The notes under the pieces: generated by a model | Seen by the model: only the letters and a program-made list of their open reading frames with translations | Databases searched by the model: none | What the model was told of the DNA's origin: nothing | Source: Trogon surrucura | Lineage: Eukaryota; Chordata; Aves; Trogoniformes; Trogonidae | Length of the DNA stretch: 64,000 nucleotides | Assembly: GCA_020746105.1 (NCBI GenBank) | Contig: CM036632.1 | Coordinates: 5,766,001 to 5,830,000, forward strand | Direction of reading: 5' to 3' | Made by a program: the position numbers and the translations under genes | Part shown: positions 1 through 13,700 of the stretch, piece after piece | How the letters are laid out: each line of letters opens with the position of its first letter | Position numbering within the stretch: position 1 is the stretch's first letter

Positions 1-1102
1 AGTTCATTGCTGTTGCTCATTTCTGGTCTGTGGGGAAAGGAAAAAAGGGGAAAGAAAAGGAAAGGAAGGAGGAAGAAGGGAAAAAATGGAAGAGAAAGGA
101 AAGGGAAAAAAGGAAAGAAAAAAGATAAAAGCTATTGCAGACCCAAAGGACCCTTCCAGCACAACATTTAATAGGCTCTCTCCTGTTGTACTAGCACTCG
201 ACAATCAAACTGTTCAGCACAAGGTTATTTCCCTCTAGGATAGAGCGGTGACTTGGCGAATGCTTAAGGAGATCTAACAGACATGTTATTGCATTCTTGA
301 AGGCTGAGGGATCACCAATGACCCATGCCGGTCTCTAATTGCCTCTGCTGCCGGGCACTCTGGGTTCGGAATAAGAAAAACCGGAGAACTCAGCTGAGGG
401 AAGTCACCCCAAGCCCTGCCTTCACCCTGGGGAGGAAGGGACCCCATCCCCTGGCCAGCCTCCAATATTTGGCATTCCTCCTCCAGCTCACCTGCGCAGA
501 CACGCGGCTCCTCTGGGCTTCCCAACACACTGTTGCCAGCTGCCATTGAACAGCTGCCACTTTGTCCCCCTGAGAGGTCTGTTTCCTAATGCCGGCATCA
601 AATCCTCCATCACTTCGCAAAGTGCTGCAGGAACGAATGCAAATCGTACCGACGGCGTCCGCCGATTACCTGCAGCAACCCCCGCTGCCCGCCCTGGAGA
701 CCCACTGAGCACACCAGCTGCTGTGAACCAAGTGATCTGCCCCCCACTTCCACCCAAACTCCAGCCAGTCTTACTGCTAAAAAATAGTTTTCAGTAACGT
801 AAACCCATATTTTTCTCTTCCAGCTCAGGCCCACAAGGTACAGTTTTGTCAGTCACTAATTAAGGAAAATAATTTCTCTCCTGCCTTTAGGCAGGGCTCC
901 TTATACCCTTACATCTTAGTCTGAATCTCGCCTACTTTTCTCCACAGACTTAATATCCTTTATCTTTCATCCTGTAACTCCTCACTGCAACTTCTCATTC
1001 TGGTGCCTTATCGCCATGCCCCAAGCTAGACAGGATTCCCCTGTGCTGTACAACACAAACCAGCTCTGGCATCTCACACGCAGAATGTCCAAGTGGCACA
1101 GA
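1..1102. other. Non-coding intergenic sequence with a polypurine tract
   Basis: No coding exon was recognised. Bases 32-124 are purine-only on the + strand except for one T at 87, a degenerate (GGAAA/GGAAG)n tract. The rest is unique-looking sequence whose short open frames overlap on both strands, as expected of non-coding DNA. In mammals ELFN1 lies on this side of PSMG3 in divergent orientation, so this may be ELFN1 upstream sequence. That is inference from synteny only. Confidence 0.6.
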
Positions 1103-1675
<573 letters not shown>

Positions 1676-1740
1676 ATTTCTCTCTTTCTGCCTTTCTTCT
1701 ATTTTCCTTTTTCCTCTTCTTTTTTTCTTCTCTTCCTGTT

Positions 1741-4700
1741 CCTCTCATACCTCATTTCTTTTGAATGCTCTGATTTCAACCCACAGTCACCATCTTTGTC
1801 TTATTGTCCTATTGCTTCCCGCTTACTACATCTCATTTAAGGCCTCTAATTTACCCGGATAATGTCCATTTAGTTAAAGCTCTAGGTCTGAGAGATACGG
1901 GTTTAACTCCCAGCCCTGCCACATTCTGTTTGAACAGTAAGGTGCTTAGATATAATAGCAGCAAGTCCCATCAAAAATCCCTCCTAGGCTTATTTGTAGA
2001 GGATGGTACAGTGCATTTGAACATCTAGTCCCTACAGGTGCGGAGTTGCTCAGTCCCACATTTTCCTAGTCCATGCAGCTTTTCTGTGGAGTTTAGAGAC
2101 CGCAGTACCTCCCCAGCCCGGCACTGCTATGCTGCTCACATAAATTCCAGCTTCCCTGTGCGGCAGCAAGCCTTTTAGAGCTCTTTTAAATGACATTACC
2201 TTTTCCTTGTATATTTTTTGATCCAAAGCACAGGAGAAAGCTAACAGAGGGAAATCAGCATTTTAACTTGGCGATGTGGCAGTTCATAAGCAAGTCAGCT
2301 TATATGTGTGTTTGGATGATAAAGAAATTGGCCAGTGGGAAGAATATTTACCGGAGTCTTTTCCCAGCTTTGGAATTAGAGAAAATAATCCTACTAAATT
2401 AAACAAAAGTGATAATAATATAAGAGAGTGCTTCTTAAACATAACAGCTTCCTTCCTTGCCAGTAACATAGAACTCAATGTTTTCAACACATGTATAATA
2501 CATTTTTAATGTAAACAGCGGGAGGCATAATTCCAGCATAGGATGTGAAATAGAAAGAGAAATTGTTCAGGAAGGGAGCTGGAGAAATTGCTAACGCTGC
2601 AGACAGAATGAAACTTTCTCTAAATCCCAAGCTCTGTCTGCGGGGCATTACAGCATCAATGCCATTATCACTGCACACCATGGACAGCTTATTGCTATTA
2701 ATTATGTTGGCAAAATAAAGGATCCTTTCTGGCCGGACTGGATGGACAATGTTAAGCCATGCTGGAAAAGCTGGATAAACCTCATTAAGGAGAATTTGGC
2801 ACTGGGAGAGATAAGGCTGCGTGCTCATGGAGTTCAGGATACTTCAAAGGGAAAAATGGCTTGTGATAACAGACTGCTCAGAAGTCAGGGCATGAGTGGG
2901 CACCTTGCTCATCCTGCAGCCAGCTGGTCACAGAGGAGGGCAGTTCTTGCTGGAAAGGGACTCTCCACTCACCTTACCACCTTCTCATCCATGTGCTGTA
3001 ACAGTGCTGCATCATGACTGTAATTTTGGGGTCACAAGCCTCCGTCCCTTTGTTTCAGGGCTCCTTGGTTAAAGACCATGTAGTGAAAGGGCTGTGGCCC
3101 CAGGCATGCTCACAGCAGGACGGTAGATCCCTGAGGAGCTGCTGTTTCCAGTGGTTCCCAGTCTGTATGGATTGCTGTACTGCACATTCTCCTGTGTTTG
3201 CTCCACCTTCTGTTTGCATTGAGGACACAGTGAGGGATGAAGGTTTATTATACATGCAGACAAGAGTGATCAGGGAGGGATGGCAAGGACACTTCGGGGA
3301 CAAGGCTAGAATTCAAAATGATTTAGACAAGTTGGATGAAACAGCCCCAAATACTGAGGTGAAATACAAACTGGGGACAACAGCAAGGCACTGCATTTCA
3401 GCAGGAGGCACAGACTGCTCACATCCAGGGTGGGAATGAACGGAGGCACATCCCTTCCTCCAGAAAGGAGCTGGGATAATGGCAGACACACAGAGAGGGT
3501 CTGTTCAGAGAAGGCACTGAGCCCTGCAGCTCTGTACCAAATGAGGAGTGGTCCCTATCCTTATGTAGCCTAAGAAGTAGCAGGGGAGGGATGTTAGCCT
3601 CATTGCTCTCCCAGCTTAACTGCTAAGTCCTTAAGGCCTTTAAAAGATAACCATCATGAGGAAAGGAATGGTCTGTTCTCCATAGTTGTGGCAGATAAGA
3701 TGTCATGGGTTTAAATTGCAATGAGAGCAAATCAGGTTCGACACGGAAGACTGTCTCACAGGGTCTCTGGAGCAGATAATCTTGCGGTGCTGGGGAGTCT
3801 CCATGTCGAGGGACTTAATAGGACTCTTCTCTCCTGTTAGTGTACCAGTCTCTTCTCCCTAAAACACCGCCTGTGTGGCAAGAGGGATTTGAGAATTTTA
3901 CCCATCCTCAAGGAGAGGAGCTGGTCTGGGTTTCACTGAAGCGTATTCCTCAGCACACAGAAGGCAAGGCCAGCTCACCGTCCTATGTACTAGTACTGCC
4001 CCGAACATTGAGAAAAGATAGAAGTGATGCTATTTTTGAAGGCAATATCGAACATAAATAGACATGGCAAGCTGCCAGCTTCAAAACATAACTGTTTTCA
4101 ATAGAGCTGGGTGAGGCATTCAAAGAGTCTTTTGAAAAATCCATTAAGGCTCCATCAAAACAAGGAGCTTTTCAGGATGACAGGCACACATAGGTGTCTC
4201 CTTCAGCCCATTCACTGAAATAGAAAAATCAGGCACTTATTCTCCTCATTTTCTTTCATTCAGATTCAGTCCCTCCAGGTAAAAAAAAAAAAAATCATTA
4301 CAGTTTTTGTTGCGCCATTTCAAGTTTTAACAGAACTTCTATTGATCAGGCTTAAATCGCTGTGCGCTTCCTCCAGCCGAGCTCTCAGCTCCGCTGCACT
4401 GCTGCTGCCATGGAAGGGACTTAGCAGGCAAGCGGAGAGCTCACCAGTCCACAACCCTCATCTGGCACTCAAAGCTTCAATATGCAGAAACCTTTCAAGG
4501 CTGAAAAGCCCAGGCTTTTGCCTTTCCACCAGGTCTTTGAACACCTCTGGGTCTTCGTAATAGCAGTGTCTGCTTCATCATTTCAGTTTCTGCATGAGTC
4601 ACAGCTCCCCTCATGTACTACTTTCCCTTTCCTGCTCTGCCTCGAAGATAAGATTTCAGTGTCCCAGAGCAGAGATTTGAGAAACCTCAGGCAATGGATT

Positions 4701-7700
4701 CATGTCCAGAAAAAAATGAATCTTATCTGTGACAAAAAGGGAAAAGGAAGGGGGCGAGGGAGGGAGGGAATGTGTTTGTAGTAAAATTGTTAAGAGACCA
4801 AATTGGTGCTTCCTTAGCAAGTCTCTGGGACGTAAAGTACCATTTAACGTGCACATGATGTGAAATATGAATAGGCCAGGGTTTTGACTCATCCCCCAAT
4901 ACAAACCAAGTGAAGCGCTTGAGTCGGCAACACAAGTAACAAATTGAAGAGGGAAAAGGAAAGCCTTTCATTTCGATCTGAATGTGCCTCCAGGCACAGC
5001 AGAGGGACAGAGGAAAAAATACAAGTTAAGAAATTCCAAGAGATGTGAGCTGAGGGTACTGCAATCTGCTTTGGACACACACCAGATGAAAGCCCTAGGT
5101 CAACACAACTCTTTCCCAGTCCTGACTGGAACAACCATTGGAAACCTGCGCACATGAACAAGGACCTCAGACTGAAAAGGAACAATACACACTTCAGCTG
5201 CAGATCCGCAAGCACTGGGTCACGCTAATCAGCCAACCCACTCAATGCCTCTGGCAGCAAGGTATTTTTAAAAGGCTATTTTAGACAACAGGACAAGGAT
5301 CGAATTGTTGAGAAAGCCACAGAGCCACAGACCAGAAAGAACTGGTCATTTGATTCTTTAGAAGTTGCTTGTTCTACGTTTGCAGGGGAGCTGAACGGTG
5401 GGGAGATTAGGCCCTCCTCTAGGAAAAGTCCTCAGGACCTGTCCTTGGTTGTGCCCTCCAACTGTCCCAGGCAAGACAGCATTGTGGCCAGGACCTGCCT
5501 GGCTGGGTGATGCTCTGGACGAGCAGGGTTGCTGCTCAGGTGTTGAGGACAAAGCGAAGACACTTGTGGTGTATTCTCTATTTACAGCTGCAGCACAATC
5601 AAATCCATCACACGGGAAGAGGAGTTCAGTTGTCACTGTCACATCCCTGAGGAAGGCTGGGCTGACTCAATTAGAAGACGTACACGAGTATTGATTATTG
5701 CCAAGTACAAATTCTCTCTTTCTCAACTATGTGGTACCCTGTTAGTTTATTTACCCCCTCCAGGTTATTCTTAATTTCAAAACAATGTGATTGTTGTTGT
5801 TCCAAATGTACAATACAAATTGACAATATAATATAGCTTCCATTACCGCAGTCCCTGCTGGCATCTGATGAGTTAGTAATTCAGCCATCTGATTTCCTCC
5901 TTTCTTTCTCCTTTTTGCTTGTGGATTCCATGCTCGCTGAAAATGTATTACTTGTTTATGTTCAAAGCAAAGCCACCTAGCAGCCACAGGCTGTCTGAAA
6001 ATTTTTACTTGTCCTTCGACTCCAGCACAGAGGAGGCCGGATCTGTTCCAAAGATCTCCTCCTGTAATGAGCCATCAGTGACTTATCCCATTCCCAGGGA
6101 AACTTGTGCCCGAGGCATCGATGTGTGGTGAGGGCAGGTTCCTGGAACCCAACCCCTCTCTATACGCTGGGACAACTGTTTTGGAGGGGACAGCAGAGCC
6201 TGTGAGCTCCCTACCTCAGTTTACACACAAAACACACAGGCTGGCACTAAGGAAGGAGTGGATGTAGTACGCTAAGTTCTTCCAGGATAAATAGATCCTC
6301 AATGAATGCATCTGCCTGCAGATCTGTTTCTTCAATTCATCACCTCTGCCTCTGGAAATAAAGTCATTAGAGTACCTCACTCTAAATTTATGAGCCTAAA
6401 AAGGTCTCCTGCGGCTGAAAACAGAAGTCTCATGGTCCTGCGGCTCAGTCAGAACAAATAGAAAGGTCCAACTTCCTACACAAGCGTCGTCACTCTCCTG
6501 CCCTTGCAGTGCAATCTGGGAGCCCAACTTCTCTCACACCTGCAGTTTCTTGCGTGGAACTGGCAAAACACACTGACTGCGCTGAATAAGTCGAGGGACT
6601 CAGAGGTCCCATGATCTCACCAGAAGATATTAAAATTCTCCATCTTCTCTCGCCTGATGAAAGAAGGATGAACTGTGCTTGGGCCAGTTAGAAATTAAAC
6701 TACTTCAAGTGTATAACATCTATTGCTCTCCTTGGGGATGACTCAGGATGTGAGCTACACATTTCTGGTGGAATGGTCCTGGAGAGGACAGCAGGGCCAG
6801 CACTTCAGCTCTGTATTTATGAGTATCATCAGAAAAGCTTTATTGGATACATATTTTGCATCCCTCTCCCTTGAGGATCCAGCTGACTTTTCACAATACT
6901 TTTGTTCTCTTGCTTTCAGTAACTAATTTTATACATGTATGTATACACACACATGTATATATGTTACACTGAGGGGATTTTAGTAAGAATTCCTCAAAAG
7001 TATGGAATGTCAGTGGGTGCTTCTCACTTGACATAGGGAGGGAACATGGAATTTCAACCTTGAGTGCAAGCCCAAAGGGGCTGGAGTGGATCTTTCCCCT
7101 CTACCTGTTAGAGCATCACGCTTCCCTCCTCCAAAGGAGAACTGCAGACCGCTTGCCTTGCACAAAGGCTACCTGCCAAAGCTGCTTTTACTTCTGGCTC
7201 CCTGCCAAGACATGCTGCTTTCTCCATTTAAACCACCCGCCAAGGGCACCCGAGTGCCCTCCCTGAGGGCTAATTGTGAGAAGTGCCAGGTTCCCTGAAG
7301 GCTAAACACCAGGATGTGCTCCTCCTGTCAGTGATCCCTGCCAAGGAGCCTCGGGTCACATTTCAGAGGGTGTAAAGTCTTCAGCACATGGTCTCAAAGG
7401 CCTGCCTGCCAAGGATTGAGCCCAGCTTCCCCCAGGGACAGTGCTTGCACATTTGGTATGACCAAAATATTGACCATTAAGTAGCTAAACAACAGACCCA
7501 TCTGCATTCAGGGTGGTTCAGTAGGAGCCATGGGTTTAGCACCGTGATTTTGACCTCTATACCAGATGCCCTCATCAGAATGCATTCTCCTTTCTCCAAA
7601 GGGCCTAAGATTTCCTACTGAACAGGGAAAAAGGAAGGTTTTTTTCACAAAAACAGTATGTCCCACGGGTAGTTTGGGTCAATCAAATGTTTTCTTTTGC

Positions 7701-10700
7701 TCTCTTTTCTGATGTAAGATAAAATGTGGACGAAAAATTGACATGAAGTGAAATGACTGCAACTTCGTTTGAAAAATCATCAAAGCAGAACACTGTAACC
7801 TAAAAGTTACTTTTGAAAAAGGAGTGATCAAAACAATATGGCCTGATGTGTCAAAATAACATTTCCAACAAAAATTGCTTTGACAACATTTTTCTCAAAA
7901 GCTCTTCATTGCATGGTTCCCAAAAGGACCATTCCTGGTGATTGCATGAAGAGATCATCCAGGAATTTTCTCCTCTTACACTTCCTTTTAAGGTGGTGGC
8001 AACGTGCATTGGTCTCTCCTTCTCTCTTTCTGTACTGCTGATGAGACTCTAAGTCTTTTGTACAAAAGCCTTGTTATTGCCGTTGGCCATGGGGAGCACA
8101 CAGGTGAGATACGAGACATTCTAGACCCTTGCAGGCTTCACAGCCGTACCATGTTTGCCTGCAATAACAGCAGATTGGTCTGAACTGACACAGATGTCCC
8201 CAAGACAGCAGCGATTTATCAGAAGCGCGGGCACATGAAGGAAAGCAAGCCTGACGTCAAGGTCACACCCCGTGTTTCGCCCCATTCATATTCATAAGTC
8301 CAACGTGCATCTGTCAGCTGATGCGCATGTATAGAGCAGAAATTTAGATAGGGTGGTGTGTGCTTATGCACTCCTTGGCGTAGCATTGAGATGTCCAGCA
8401 CGTAGTTGAAATATATATAGGAAATGATAGTTGGAGCATGATTGTGTGATCCCTCAGCTCGAGATAGTACATGCTGAACTCCGTCCACACAAGCAGGATG
8501 GTACAGACCTGAACAGAGCGTAATGAATGCCCTTCTTCAGCGTGCAGGTGTCACTTCTCCTGACTCAGATTCAATTACACTCGTGGAGCTGATTGCAGAT
8601 TTCAGCCTACTCTTGCATATCAAGAGCATATTCAATGTTCCCGGGACTCGATGAAACACAATGTTAGCACGTGGTCTTCCTTACAGCCCCTGGTTCTTGT
8701 TCATCCCTCGTGGAGCTACATAAAGAATGAGTTTGGCCTATTTTGTCAGATGCAGGGATATCTGTGGAATAGTATGTTCAATCCTTTATGTCAGGCCATC
8801 TATCTCTTCTCAGCAAAATGCATCTGTGATTACTTCTCCATTTGCTGTTTTTTCAAAATACAGAATTATACAGTAACCCTCAAACAGAAGGAGAGGGGAA
8901 TTAAAATGTTTAATTTAAAAGTTTATCTAGTCAAACTAAAGTTAGGGAAAGCACTGAGCATCTCAGGTGCTGGTTAACTTATAAATGAAAAATAATGAAG
9001 ACAGGAAAGAGGAATATTAAATGAAGTGAACTCTTAGGGGAATCATATCTTGGCTCATATACAAGTCTGAGCTGCTGCAGGAAAGGAATGGGAAGGCTGG
9101 GCTGGGGGACAGGGGACAATCTGCATCTGCTCTTTCTTCTCCAGACAGGGATCTTGTCTCTTGGGAACATGCACCAGCTTTTTGCAGATACAGTCCCCTT
9201 TATAATTTATGGCAGGCTGCCTCGACACAGTCCCTGGATGCTTTCCTTTTACCAAATGCAGGCATGTGAGATCCAGAACCAGTGCAAGAAACATCAAACC
9301 CCACAGCAGGCCACTTGTCTGGTGGCAAAGACAGGTACTGACACATTTTTCTCTTAGTCCTGTTCTCTTCAGCTTCTCTGTGGGAGACGATGCTTTGGGA
9401 CCCATATTGCATTGTTGTGCAGTTAAGTAGAAACTCCTCTCAAAAGCTCTAACTTGGCTTCCAAGTCAACAGCAAATAAACTTCTGCGAGGAATGCTGAG
9501 TTGTAATGTGAGTCCCAGCTGGTTTGGGGAACATTGTTCTGTTGGAAACCATATTTCACGGTATGTAACTGTGACAGGGTTTTCTGAAGAAGTCCAAGTG
9601 TGTGGGAACACTTCTCACTCCCTTTAAGTTATTGGTTGTTCCTCAGTACAGATTTACAATTTAATTCAAAACATGAGAGAAAGAGAAGAAATTTTTATTA
9701 ATGCTGCTCTTAATCATCAAAGCTTTCACTGGGCACCATCTGGTTCTGCCAGCCCAACCCACCACATGTATTAGAGGACTGACAGTAGAAACATTCAGAG
9801 AGGAGAATAAAACAAGAATGAAGTAAATAACAGTTTCACTTGCTCAGAAGCAACTCCATGACATAAGTAGCTATTCCACATTTATGTAGCCACAGAAGCT
9901 CATCTCGGTCCAGTGCCTTCTCAACATGGAACATTTTTACTGCCTTCTTATCTTTAGGACCCTTCCCCAAGAAGCATCCCTTCGGGCTCCTATTTGTAAT
10001 GTTTGCATGATATATCAGGAAACATCTCTAAAAAGAGACATCATTCTATGGCATGGAATCCTCCCTGGGAAATTATATGCCGTGCTGCAGGCTGTGAAGG
10101 GGAGATCTGTTACCATTCAAGAGCCGTCCCATTCAAAAACTGCTGAAGCAAATGGCAAAAATTCCCTGAGTCAACCCTGAACCAAAGTCCCAGCCAATGT
10201 CAGGGAGCCCTATTCTGTTAGAAGAGCCTCTTTTCAGATAAGACTTTCATCCAAGGTTATCCGAACACTTGCAATCAAGTGGCATTTTGTGCTAACATTA
10301 ATCCTGGTGTCCTGGCCACATTCCAGTTTGAGTAACAACGTTCTGCCAACCTAAATTCCTCCAGAGGTTTCAGCAGGATGCAATTTACTTCCTCCTTTTT
10401 GTCTTCCATTTCTGGGTAGTTAATTCTGGACACTGTAAAAGACTGACCGTGTTCCACCCCAGCACTGGCAGCATTTCACTTGTAGGGAAAGCAGATCTTG
10501 AGGTGAGCAGGACAAAAATACCACGTGAAAACATATTATAATTAATAAATGGCTTTTAAAACGCAGTTGTACGTTTCTTTTAAATTCTGGTTTCAGTTTA
10601 AAATGTGGAGCTGGAATACTACTGAGATCCCTGAGAAAGATTATTGGCAATCCCAGCAATCAGAACAGAGAAATTATAATCAATACACTTCTGACACAAA

Positions 10701-13700
10701 CGAAAGGGAGATGTTATATAAGGATTTATTTTTTTTTCCACTGGAGAGAGCCCCATCAGCCAGTTACTGCACTGAGGAAAGGAAGTCATCCAGATGGACT
10801 CTCCGTCACACTAATGAAGCCGTCTCATAACTGTAACAGAGACCTCATGTATCTGCTGTGACACTTAGCAAATCCGGGCATGAATAAATAACCAAAGTCC
10901 AATTGAATTAACCTCCAGCTGATCAGCACTACTAAACAAATTATCCTAAACTCTGAACAAGATTAGAAGGACTGGCACAGGCCAGAATCATGTGGCAGGA
11001 GTGTTAATTCAGTTTAACAAGTTTAAACCTAATCCCCCAGTGTTCTCTGATCTCAGGGTTTCAGGGCAAACTGGTTCCAAAACGCTCTTGGAAGAGATAG
11101 GAAAGGAGGCTCACATGAAGTTAAAAGCAAAAACATGAGCTCAGCCTCTAGTCGCCTAGAGAAACAGAGGAAGAATTGCAAGTGCAGAGCAGAGAAGGAC
11201 TCAGGCACAGCATTTCTTACAGAGACAGAAGGGAATAGGAAAATTACATTGATTTCCTCATGGAATATTCCAACCTCATTTCCAGGATGAAACTTTAAAA
11301 GTTGATACCACATCTGCTTTTCTTGATTATCATGTTTCTTGTACAGAAATAGCAGATAATCACCTGTGAAATAAAGGACAATATTTTAATGCCATTTTCT
11401 CTATTACATAATTGTATTTTTCTCCTAAGAGTAGGTTTGCACTGTCCGTTGAACGCACAATTCAATTACCACAAACTTCAGTTCATTACTTAAAACAGCA
11501 CTAAAAAACAATTTCAATACCTATTTCTTTTTATGTTGATCCATAAAATAATTTATGTGGTCAGTTAAAATTAACTTTAAACTTCAGCTTTAAAAGACTC
11601 AACATTTTGCAGGCTTCTGGAATGTTAAATCTGCTTCCATGTGAAAACATTTATCCTATTTCCCTCTAGAGACGCCCTTCAACACGGCTTCCAGTCTCCT
11701 GAAATTTCATGCTTTTTCAGAGACAGCAAAGGAATCAGGTTAGTATAGGCAGAGGAAGACTGAGACCTAAGAGTCTCCATGGCCCACCGAAGGGTATCTG
11801 CCTACATCCTTTTGCTTTGTCATGGTTATGTCTTTATGCAGGTCTAACTTTGAATCTTCATTGTAATCTACAGCATAACTAATGTTTTATGTGCTGAACT
11901 TTGGCGCCAGAGAGGATTTCAATTTGGACTAGACGGCAAAAAAATGTGATGTACTAGGAAAGAGGAGGCATTCAGACACCAAGCATTTCCACCACCTCCA
12001 TCTTCAACATCTATAAAGAACTTAATATCAAATGAGGCCGATCTTTAGGTAATATTCAAGAGTAATTTGTAAGACCCAGAAATCATTTTGTTATTGTTCC
12101 ATTGGCAAGGCACAGAGTTGCCCACTTTGCTGAGAAATGCCTCAATGTCTCCCCTTATTTAAGTTTTGCAAAATTAATACCTCCTGCAATTCTGAAACTT
12201 TTGTTATACAACCCTCAAAATCAAATCATGACCTGTCTACTGCGTACTTTGCTGTTATTTATGCAGTATATAAATGAAAAGTAAATATTTATTCTCGTTT
12301 TCCACTGTGTGCACTGACTGATATCTCCCAAAGTTAACTGCAGCATTATGAACTGCAAATGATGATACATTGTCAAAGTTGGAACCATTTGGTTAGATGC
12401 CTTTTACATTTTCAAATATTCCCAATGCAATTTCGTAACTGTCTAGAACATAATGAGACAATGGATTTTTCCTCTTTCAACTGTGTAATAATGAGCAACT
12501 ATTAGAAACACTTTGTTATTTCCAGAGTTTGAGGGATCAGTGGCCACAGAGAAAATATGCCCTTTTCAACTAAGTTTCTAATTGTTTTCTCACTTGAAAG
12601 AGGAGCTAATTTATTACCAGCAGCACAAAAGGCATTTGTCTCATCAAGATACATCATTTTAACTACGGGTGAATTCTAGACAACAACGCTATTTAATCGG
12701 CTGTCACAATTAAGTGATTTATACAACTGACTATACTATTAGTATCATACTAATACTCTAACATTCTCTTGTTGCTTCTGCAAGAGCCCTGTAGTTATTT
12801 TCTCTGCTTTCACACTTCTTAGGAGCAGAGTGGTACACGTTTTTTTTCCTAGAAGCTACGCCACAATTATTTTTACAATACGCTCCATTTGCATGCTGTC
12901 TTTCATCTGACAGACCACCACGAGCAAAAAACTCCTGCATAAACTATAGTGAGCTTTATGGCAATTACCGCTGTTTTTACTGAGCCGTGGAAATAATTTC
13001 TTCAGCTTTTCCAGCCATGTAAAGCTTCTGCTGTTCACAGGGTGATCTGTTGAATGATACCACAGGTGCTGTTATGGCCATGGTCTGTGTAGGGCTGTTA
13101 TTTGACAAATGAAAATTATGTAAACAGTACTCAAACTCAATCTTGCCTTATGATGACTCTGTCTGCTCCATAACCCCTGGCTACTGTGTCCAGTACAGCC
13201 AGATGTTATCTCATGACAAATATCATGGATAAAATTATCATTAGACAGCATTAAGTTGACTGTATGATGTAATCCGGACTCTTTCAGGTAGTCAGAGCAA
13301 TTTTAGCTCTTAGTAGTCCAGAGTTATTCTGGAGATGTATTTCACACATTTCAAGAATGCCATTTTCCTTTAAATAGTCGTTGAAAGAATTTCTGGTTAA
13401 TTTTTCAAAAGAAATGTAGGAACTGCTAGTTTTAAATGTACTGAATATAAGAAAACTGCTGCTGTTCAAGATCAAGGCCCCAAGAAACTGTTTTCAGCAA
13501 CATCCTTCTGTAGGTGTGACCTGCTTCATTTTTGCCATCTCATAGTGGCCCCCATCTGAAACTCTTCCCCCAGCACCACGGGAGGTCCTTTCTCATCCCA
13601 GCCCTACGGATCTGAAGTCCTCCTTCCCCAGTCTGTGCAGCAACTCAGAAAACACAAATGACACAGCATAACAAAGTCCTACAAGGACTGGAGTACTCCT

